A stretch of 64,000 nucleotides of DNA, from positions 15,377,409-15,441,408 of the forward strand of contig OW203765.1 in the NCBI GenBank assembly GCA_934045905.1, in the 5' to 3' direction. How positions within the stretch are numbered: the stretch's first letter is position 1; every line of letters begins with the position of its first letter. The stretch is from Leuctra nigra (lineage: Eukaryota; Arthropoda; Insecta; Plecoptera; Leuctridae). Below the pieces are notes generated by a model. That model ran no database searches. It had not been told where the DNA came from and worked only from the letters and a program-made list of their open reading frames with translations. Positions 55,978 to 64,000 of the stretch are shown here, one piece after another. Made by a program: the position numbers and the translations under genes.

Positions 55978-58369
55978 GCGGGAGAACGACGCCATGTTCG
56001 CGATCTGCCGCCGGGAGTTCGACGTCGACCCTCTGCGCTACGAGAGCATCAACAGACTCGTCGCGCAGACGCTGGCGGCGATCACGGCGGAGGCGAGGTT
56101 CGAGGTGCAGAAGAGGGTCGACTTCAACGACATAAAAGTGAGTAAAGAAATTTTTACGTCCTAACTTTAAAATTCCAGATTCTGCCAGAATACATAATTG
56201 TAATTCGTGCCCATTCTCGACTTTGTTCAGTTCGTGACCATGTCCATACGCCCTCACGTCTCTATACGCATGTGAAGAAGAGTACGGTCACACACACACT
56301 CGTCTCTCTACGCATGTGCAGAAGAGTACAGTCACTCACACACTCGTCTCTCTACGCATGTGCAGAAGCGGATGATCGCCTACCCCCGTCTCAAGTTCAT
56401 GCTCCTCAGCTACGCGCCTCTCAGCGGACCGAAGAGCCGCGCTCAGCGCGATCTCTCCACAGTCTCCGGTATCACTCAACAAGCCTTCAAACCGTCCAAT
56501 CATCTGGCGCAGTTCGAGCCAAGTGGCGGGAAATATCTGGCATGCAACGCCATCTACCGCGGAGATGTGAAACGAGATGATGTTGCCGATGCGTTGGCGT
56601 AGGTCAGGAAGTTCATCTTCTTTGCCGACCATGTGCCCACTGGTTTCCAGGTATGTAGTGACATTGACTTTCTCTCTAAATGGGATTCGTGACTGCTATA
56701 GCTGCAAACCCAACGGCTGGTGTAATGGATAACTCGGTTTCGTTACATTGAGCGCGGTCAGTAGTTGGATGGGTGACCATTCAACTCTGGCTTGCCAGTT
56801 GCTGCCGTTGGGCCAGAAAGTCTGGGGTGGTTGGAGGTTTGTGTAACCCCCTCCACTTGGCCCCCCGTTGAGAGACCGTTGAGTTGTTACACCGTTCTTG
56901 GGATGGCACGTCAAAACCAGCAGGGCGCACGGAGCTAACTACTCACTCGCTTGCAATCCCTAAGTTACGAATCCTCAACGAACTTCACCTCCGACAATGG
57001 CGCATCGTCAAAGTAGTAGAGTTGTTGAGGCGGCAGTAGGACTGCAAATCCTGTAACGCCATTACAAAAAAAAAAAAAATGTAGCACGGAATGCTTTTGC
57101 CGATGTCGAAGGCCGCACTGCTTTACCAGATTTTGGCCTTATAAAAACATGTTTTTAATTTTGTTTATGACCACGTCGTGTCGTCATATTTATACTTCGA
57201 ATGCACCATCAAAAGCATATCATTGTATACTGTGTCAGGTTTCCCTGCAATCTTGTGAAATGTAAGACGATCTCAGGCTGACGGGTGAAGAATTTCACCT
57301 CAAGAATATCGTATAGACCAAGTGGTATATACGTAAGAAAGGGGCCGGCATTCTTTGTAACCATACATCGACGACAGTATACGAATAAAAGAAAAAATGT
57401 TCAATGAAAGTGATAAACTTGAATAGCACGAGTACCTAATCCTACCAAATTTGAGATCAATCTAAGAGGGTCATGACAATTTGTCAGCTGATTTGAAATG
57501 GAACCACCCATGCTCTTTTAAAATTGAACATTTCAATTGCCAATTTGAATGTGATACCTGCCGGGTCTTGAGTGAACTTGTACTTTTATTTCCTCTGGAC
57601 GCAGATGTCCGTGGTCGCTCAACCTCCGTCAGCGGTTCCATTCGGCGACCTTCCCCCGTGCCAGCGCGCGTGCACCCTCCTATCCAACACCACCGCCGTC
57701 AAGGAGGCGTGGGCGGGGCTCAACAGGAGGTACAGTCAAGTTACCACATTTGATTCTCTTGACACGGACAGCTCGATTAAAAACAATTGTCTCTTTACCT
57801 GGGGATATACAGGTAGCACCGTTTCAAAGAAAGATCTGAAATTATGCACACAGGTGACCCATTTATTAAATCAGTCAAATGTTATTATGGACAAATAAGA
57901 ATATTTTCTCCTGTTGGCTTGAAAACAATGGTCAGATGGAATTCAAATTTGCATGGCTATTTAGACTGCAATTTTTTTTTAATTTTCAGCTAAATCAGTC
58001 AAGGGCACTTATTCAAAATTTTGAAAATTGACATTTTTTAGACAAGTAGTATCGAATTGAGACTTTGCCGTACCAGTGCTCGCTCATCCACACGTTACAC
58101 TGAGCGTTTTTATATTTTCCTAAAAAATCCCTATTCTGCTGGAATCCGGTTCATGGCCACATGAAAATGATATATACCATGGTTCATGGTATGACGCATA
58201 CACACTACCATGAACTATCTCTTCTCTGCGCAGGTTTGATGCGCTCTACTCGAAACGGCGCGCATTTACGCACTGGTACACGCGCGAGGGGCTCGAGTTG
58301 GCTGCGTTCCAAGAGGCTCGCGACAACCTAGCCGCTCTGGAGCGGGATTACACCGAGGTCGAAGAATGA
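55978..58369 (+). pseudogene. Divergent alpha-tubulin, C-terminal half, with in-frame stop
   Basis: Four collinear exons: 55978-56137 (NDAMFAICRREFDVD, NRLVAQTLAAITAEARF), 56366-56650 (IAYPRLKFMLLSYAP, GGKYLACNAIYRGDV, HVPTGFQ), 57605-57729 (AQPPSAVPFGDLP, LLSNTTAVKEAWAGL) and 58234-58369 ([40 protein letters not shown]). Junctions are GT-AG with matching phases, and the spacing aligns with alpha-tubulin from about its middle to the end. A TAG at 56600-56602 interrupts exon 2 at a place where the family has no stop. The N-terminal half, including the GGGTGSG nucleotide loop, is absent; only the repeated HVGQAG piece remains upstream. The introns and otherwise intact frame argue against a processed copy. 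It is likely a damaged divergent gene, or an assembly-affected one. Confidence 0.8.
56700..57081 (+). mobile_element. SINE with 5S-rRNA-like head
   Basis: GCGCGGTCAGTAGTTGGATGGGTGACC (read as GGTCAGTAGTTGGATGGG then TGACC) matches the internal promoter region of 5S rRNA, and the unit ends in a run of 14 A at about 57066-57079. This is the layout of a SINE3-type element. It lies in the second intron of the tubulin relic, in the same orientation. Confidence 0.6.
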
Positions 58370-58450
58370 TCCATCCGCTACGAGACTCAACATGCAACTG
58401 TGTGACTGTGTGAGGTCACGTTCATCTCCATTCGATCCGAAACCGTGCAA

Positions 58451-58456
58451 AATAAA
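58451..58456 (+). terminator. Polyadenylation signal AATAAA
   Basis: AATAAA 82 bp past the tubulin-like stop codon; well placed for its 3' end. Confidence 0.65.
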
Positions 58457-58751
58457 AAGTAACATCCCTTGAAGCATGTTTCTTTAACTCAATTCGTAAG
58501 ACTGTCATCGATGTCTGGTGACAAAGAATGCCGACCCGTTCTTACACGTACAGACTAAGGAAAATTTTTAACGAGTCCGACTGAGATCATAACAAAGTGA
58601 ACTTGGCCTCCCCCCTCCCCCCCCCCTCTCCAACCACTTTGATCACTAATTTCCCAAAGTGGCCAATATTTAAAAATAAATTGAGAATTACGCTGCTTCC
58701 CCTCCTCCCCCCACTTTGAGCACTAATTCCCAAACTTCGAAAGTATTTCAG

Positions 58752-59662
58752 GGTGCCTATTCTCGAGTTGAAACCGCATGCGAAAATGTTGGTGAACGGA
58801 TATCTTGCCGACGGACGTTTTGCCGACGGACATTTTGCCGAAATCTCGTCGACCGAGGACATTTTGCCGAAAGCCTCGGACATCTTGCCGACAGCATTTC
58901 TCGTTTCCGGACATTTTGCCGAAAATTTGAAAATGATTTGTGGAAATGTTTTCAAAGTATGAAATTCCTGCGATTTGAATGCGAATTATTAAATGAAATG
59001 AATAATGAATCATTTACCTATTCATGTAAAAAAAATGTCAAATTATATGTCATTTTTGCACCTGCCATGGCTGCGATATTCCACCAGCTTTTCCCGGCTC
59101 ACCGGCATCAATGTCCTGGTCGACGTTGACATGTTTTTCGAAGTACCATTGATTACTTTAAACCCAGGTTTTTCTCACACTTCCTTCCCCATTCTCTATT
59201 TATTTTCCGATATAGAGTTTTTATTTCCACATGATTTTTCTAACAATATTTTTATATTTTTTCTTATAATTATTTTACTTAAAATTTACTTCTTTAATTT
59301 TGTATTTTGTTAATTCATTTTTCATTTAATTTAATACATTTGCATTCAAATCAAATGAATTTCATATTTTCGTATCACAAAAATATCGTATCACATTGTG
59401 ATATTCATATCATATCACAATTCAATTTTCGGCAAAATGTCCGGAAACGAGAAATGCTGTCGGCAAGATGTCCGGAGCTGTCGGCAAAATGTCCTCGGTC
59501 GACGAGTTTTCGGCAAAACGTCCGTCGGCAAAACGTCCTACCACGTACTATGCGAAATCAAGTGAAATCATTTGTTTATCAATGTGAAATTAGATTAGTC
59601 CATTGTGCAGTGTCTCGTTTCCACATGGCGAACATTTACAACAAACTCGAGAATAGGCACCC
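58752..59662. mobile_element. TIR element with nested CGGACATTTTGCCG inverted repeats
   Basis: The ends GGGTGCCTATTCTCGAGTT and AACTCGAGAATAGGCACCC-like text are near-perfect inverses. Inside, 58800-58925 has about six GGACATTTTGCCGA-type steps and 59420-59545 has the same steps inverted, so a second TIR element appears nested in the first. No transposase is seen. Confidence 0.68.
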
Positions 59663-59669
59663 AGCTTTG

Positions 59670-60880
59670 AAAAACACAAGTCAGAATTTGTGCTCAACGG
59701 GTTGTCGACTTATGCTGTAGCGAGCTGAGAATTCGAGTATCATATTGTAGGCGAAGGGCAGGTGCGGGGAACGGTAAATGACGTCAGTTGCTCAGAAATC
59801 AAATCAAGAGAGTCACGTGAGAGACTCGCATCCTTGGCCTACTTGAATATATGGTCGATGGTTCTCACAATTACTTGAACCTTATGACTGTTACGCTCTA
59901 AGGGTGAATTTCTGGCAACTTAGTATTAGTACTATCGACCTTAGTGACGACTCGCAATAAGGACGAATCATCGGGAACACTCAGTCAGTATTGACCACGA
60001 TGTCCTGTTGCCGGATGTTTTCTCTCTTCCATCACTTGCGCCCAGCCACAGCATCCTCCCGTCGCCAACCAACACTCATCCTGTTTTCACTCTCGTTGAA
60101 CTTCTGCAAACAAACAGGATGTTGCGGTTTGTTCCATTTCCATCAGTCACGGATTGCACGAGCTTTCTTGTTCTACAACAATGTAAAATAATATCTTCTC
60201 CTTGATTTGATGGTGACACAGTTGTCAGGTCAGATGTAACTGATCAATGACGGGATGGTATTTTTTTTAAATATATGATACTCATTCTATCGATTTTTAC
60301 ACAGTCTAAGTTGTAGAGAATTGACACTTTAAATTCATTTTAAATTCGTTAACATAATTGACAAGAATTCAAATGCGTTACACCAAAATGGCCGCCGCGC
60401 CAAAATGGACCAGATTTTACGTCTCATGTAAACTATTCATTGGTTATGTAGGAATGTTCAGCGTATGAGGAAAAATGTGTTGACAATTATCGGATATATT
60501 CTAACGGAAGAACGTATTTCGTAACCGCAAAATATTTTCATGGGAGAGACGCAACAACCTATATGTTAAAGTGACTATTATTTATACAGTCGCATTTATT
60601 GCAATTTTGTCTAGAATGACTAATGAGTAGCAGGTTCGGTAAAATTGTCTTGTGTTTAACAAACTCTAAAAGAAAAGAGCTTAAAAAACAATTTATGATT
60701 TTAATCTACGCTCCTTACTATGTTTAAAAACTCACAGTGCGTACCTTAAGGTTTTACAGTCAAATGAAAATATGAATTGCCCATTTATAATAAAGATGTA
60801 CGCAATAATGACATAGCCAAAAGTAGCTAGGGTGATTGGGGTTTTACACAGAATTCGTGAATGCATTAATATAATTATTC
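59670..60880. other. Intergenic stretch, nothing recognised
   Basis: A somewhat GC-richer patch at about 59990-60200 has two short frames without splice support. The rest is AT-rich. No RNA or repeat with clear ends is seen. Confidence 0.4.
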
Positions 60881-60881
60881 A

Positions 60882-61812
60882 CTAGGAAAACGCTCTGTAT
60901 AACGCGTTGATGAGCAGCACGGACACCCGCAACACCTCAAACCGAAAATGTGTCTATCGAAAATATCATTAAAAGCCAATAATTCTTGAAATTCGTCAGA
61001 CTTGTAGGTATAAAAATCTCCAAATATTCCTAAAGTATTAGTCCCAATAGCCATGCAAAGTTTTAGGTTGATCGATTGAACCTTTATGATGAAAATGTTC
61101 CTTGTTAAAATTCAAAAATCATTGGATATGTTTCAAAAAATATACCTGGGACCACTCATATGATAAAAGTGTGTGTACTTACACAATATTAGACGATCTG
61201 TTGAATGGTCATATCAGTTTCATAAGTTTGAAAGTTTCTGCTCTAACTATCTTGGAATTATAAAGAGTCGAAGAAGCCGTGATCAACATTTTCGAGAAAT
61301 TTGACAGATAACACGCAAAATGTCAGTAAAATGTCAATAACTTTTGGATTTAAACACAGATAAGTCTGAAAATTGTCAAAAATACAGATAATGTTGGTCC
61401 CAATGACCATGCAAAGTTTTTAGTTGATCGGTCATATGGTTCTAGTTTAAATTTCAAAAATCATATGAAAGATTTTTTTAAATTTTAACCAATGGGAGGA
61501 TTTGGCTGAAACTTTGTATGATTAGGTAAAATGTTAGTGGTAATGACTTGTCAAAATTTCAAATTGATAAAACAAACCAATCGAAAGATAATTTTTTTAA
61601 ATTTGAACCAATCACGGGATCCCGTTCAAAAACGATCCCAGGGACCGCATAGAGTACGTTAGTATGTGTACAAAATTTCAGATTGATTGCTTGAGCGGTT
61701 TGACCTGGGGTGTGACCACAAAAAAAAACATACAAACAAAAAAAAAAAAAAAAAAAAAACACACAGAGAAAGTGCCATAAGAGTACCGTGGTGACGCTCG
61801 CTACGCTCGCTC
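60882..61812 (+). repeat. Interspersed repeat, GCTCGCT-ended family
   Basis: It starts AGGAAAACGCTCTGTATAACGC, has an A-run of about 20 at 61740-61760, and ends GTGGTGACGCTCGCTACGC and TCGCTCAATAA. It is close to 15312-16212 and to its neighbour at 61844-62840. Confidence 0.65.
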
Positions 61813-61843
61813 AATAAGTAGGTATACATGACTTAGGCACAAC

Positions 61844-62840
61844 TACTAGGAAAACGCTCAGTGTAACGCGTTGATGAGCGAGCACAGAACATGCAACATC
61901 CCCATAGTAACGATGCACGACACGGCACAAGACGATTTTCCTGCAATTTTTCAATCTCCTTAATACTCTGGATGAATAACAGATCCATTGTGTCGTGAAG
62001 TCTTACCTACATACCTTCTCCGGAAATCTCTTGTGACATCCCATACTAAACTCGTAAAATTACAATTAATACTTTGATTGGGCTTACAATTATATGTAAA
62101 ATTTAATATTAAGTTGGTCTTGATCACCATGCAAAATTTGAACTTAATGTGAACATTTTTATTGTCGACCAATCAGAAGACATTATTTAACTTAAACCAA
62201 GTAGAGGATTTGGCCTTCGTACTGCATCCGATTTTATGCGCTAGCTCAAAAATGCTTTCATTTTACTGTACATTGTGGATAGCTTGGCTGCTCTACAGGC
62301 CTTGCCTTGGAACAGAAGCTAAAGAAGGCAGGGATGACAATTTAGTATACATTTTTCAAGATTATGGAATAAAATGACCTAAAAATGACAAAACTTTTGA
62401 AAATAACGACAGATTAGACTGAAAATTGGCAAAAATATCTAAAATGTTGGTACCAATAACCACGCGAAGTTTTAAGTTGATCGGTCATACGGTTCTAGTT
62501 TAAATGTCAAAAATCACATGAAAAATGGTTTTAAATTTGAACCAATAAGAGGATTTGGCTGAAACTTTTTATGATTGGGTACAATGTTGGTTGCAATGTT
62601 TTTGCTAAATTTCAAATTGATCGAAGTAACCAATCGAAAGATAATTTTTTTAAATTTGAACCAATCACGAGAGCCCGATCAAAAACGATCCCAGGGACCG
62701 CATAGAGTACGTTAGTACGTGTACAAAATTTCAGATCGATTGCTTGAGCGGTTAGACCTGGGCTGTGACCACAAAAAAAAAAAAAGCACACAGAGAAAGT
62801 GCCATAAGAGTACCGTGGTGACGCTCGCTACGCTCGCTCA
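61844..62840 (+). repeat. Interspersed repeat, GCTCGCT-ended family, tandem neighbour
   Basis: It starts ACTAGGAAAACGCTCAGTGTAACGC only about 30 bp after the previous copy ends, in the same direction, and ends GACGCTCGCTACGCTCGCTC. Its first third carries unrelated sequence (about 61900-62330) and the last part matches the family well. Confidence 0.62.
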
Positions 62841-62849
62841 AAAAACTCA

Positions 62850-64000
62850 ACCCCGTGTACAAACGAAAATGATCAGGTTTCATAACAAATCCTTATTATT
62901 ATCAATGAATATAATCATTAGTTCATAGTGTTTGATAATGAAATATGCTAGACTTAATCGTATGTCATCAAATCTTCATCAACAAATTCGACATTTCGAA
63001 TACCGTATTTAGCTTGTCCATTTGTATCTACATTCAGAGTGAAGTGTACATGAGAACTGTGAGGCTAAGGATATCCAAAATTGAAATATATAGTTATTGA
63101 TCAATGTATTCAATTCATTTAATTTAATTTCTCTGTAAATCTAAGGGTCCACTCAACTGAATGGCATGTATAGACAGTTACCGATTACTTCTTCTTCTTC
63201 TATCCTCCTGCCCTCTCTTTCCATCTTTCTCGAGCACTCCACCACATTTCATTAAAGGAGAACAAAATAAGTTTAGTGATATTTCAGTGTCAGAATGTTG
63301 TATGTGTTCATATAACATAGACATGCTTGTTGGTTATGAAAAAAAATCGGAACACACCTTGGCAGACGTTCTTGCGCAACGCTACGAGAACGATGACGTC
63401 ACTGGGGCGTCGCACGGGTGGCTATGCATTGGTTATATGGGTGCCGCGTGAGTTCGTATGCATGCATGCAAGTCAGTCTATATTCATTCATGCACTAACT
63501 TATGATGTACAATGCAATTTAAAGATCAAATAATAGTATCATACTATTTCATAATGCCAAAGTGTTTGTTTACAGCTGTAATAGTAAGGAAAAGGCATGC
63601 ATGCCATCGCCGCGAACACCGATTCCCTAATAGAATGAAAGCGCCGAAACGATTCACTGTTTTGAAAGCTAAATCCAAAGCTCATTCAAAGCTTCCTTCG
63701 TCTCAAAGTATTAGTGTTATACAAACTGATTGATCTTATGATATAAATGATTAAATTATCACGTTCACATAGATGGGTTTATAGATACGCATTCTATTAC
63801 CGTCTTACCTCATCAATTGTCTCACTTTCCCGACGACACAAACATTCACTCAACAAACACTCAAAATCACTAGACATTGGTTGCGTTATTTTAGTTTCAT
63901 TATTCCATCTTCAGAATGTTTTACGAGTTAAACTATAAAAATGCTCGTAGGTAATAAATTTAGATGAGATCATTATACACTTGAGAAACTTGCATGCGTA
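62850..64000. other. Right-hand end, nothing recognised
   Basis: AT-rich, with short open frames at 63161-63451 (a hydrophobic Leu-rich start) and 63512-63733 (basic). Neither has a known domain, clear splice sites or family match, so no gene is called. Confidence 0.4.

Noticed and set aside
55430..56257. A 275-aa minus-strand and a 226-aa plus-strand repetitive protein
   Set aside because: Both come from the 114-bp units, which are divisible by three; the tubulin frame explains the sequence.
63161..63451. A possible secreted protein with a Leu-rich start
   Set aside because: The hydrophobic run comes from a CTTCTTCTTC tract, and the rest has no recognised domain or splice support.
1..64000. 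CRISPR arrays, operons or other prokaryotic systems
   Set aside because: No spaced identical repeats of that kind; the introns, LINEs, SINEs and MITEs show a eukaryotic genome.

Overview
The window looks like nuclear DNA from an AT-rich insect genome. I lean towards Hemiptera, but from general repeat style only; no species can be named. Genes are split by GT-AG introns, transposons of several classes fill most of the space, and there are no operons, Shine-Dalgarno sites or bacterial genes. Most long open frames are chance products of repeats.

The left two thirds (1-44.7 kb) hold a tandem, minus-strand array of a small secreted-protein gene. Three copies span all four exons (A 44659-33758, B 22206-18304, C 14163-4107). 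A fourth (D, from 1211) runs off the left edge. Each has a 159-nt signal-peptide exon, a 124-nt Ser-rich exon, an exon with a Thr/Ser/Pro linker of variable length leading into a MIB/HERC2 domain, and a final exon that completes that domain and stops. Exon phases match in every copy. Copy A has an in-frame TGA in exon 2, so it is probably a pseudogene; B and C are open. A MIB/HERC2 domain is normally found inside large intracellular ubiquitin ligases. A tandem family of small secreted single-domain proteins is the best candidate here for something undescribed.

The duplicated blocks also show which transposons arrived later, because one block often keeps the empty site of an insertion seen in another. 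Within and between the blocks lie an intact two-ORF non-LTR retrotransposon (about 25.1-32.7 kb, with a 2.36-kb repeat apparently nested in its 3' end), a Penelope-like element with a GIY-YIG domain (39959-41578) nested in a TIR element, a broken THAP exon, several MITEs (two hAT-like with perfect 8-bp target duplications), tRNA-derived SINEs, and a 2.4-kb TIR element filled with a strand-switching 10-bp satellite.

The right third (45-64 kb) holds other material: an orphan terminal exon (47100-47371), a possible plus-strand exon (48704-48892), an intronless acidic protein with five UIM-like repeats (53372-52029), and a divergent alpha-tubulin relic (55978-58369). The tubulin relic has an in-frame TAG and is preceded by five 114-bp units, each carrying the tubulin N-terminal HVGQAG motif. 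A 5S-rRNA-like SINE lies in one of its introns. The last 5 kb is mostly repeats.
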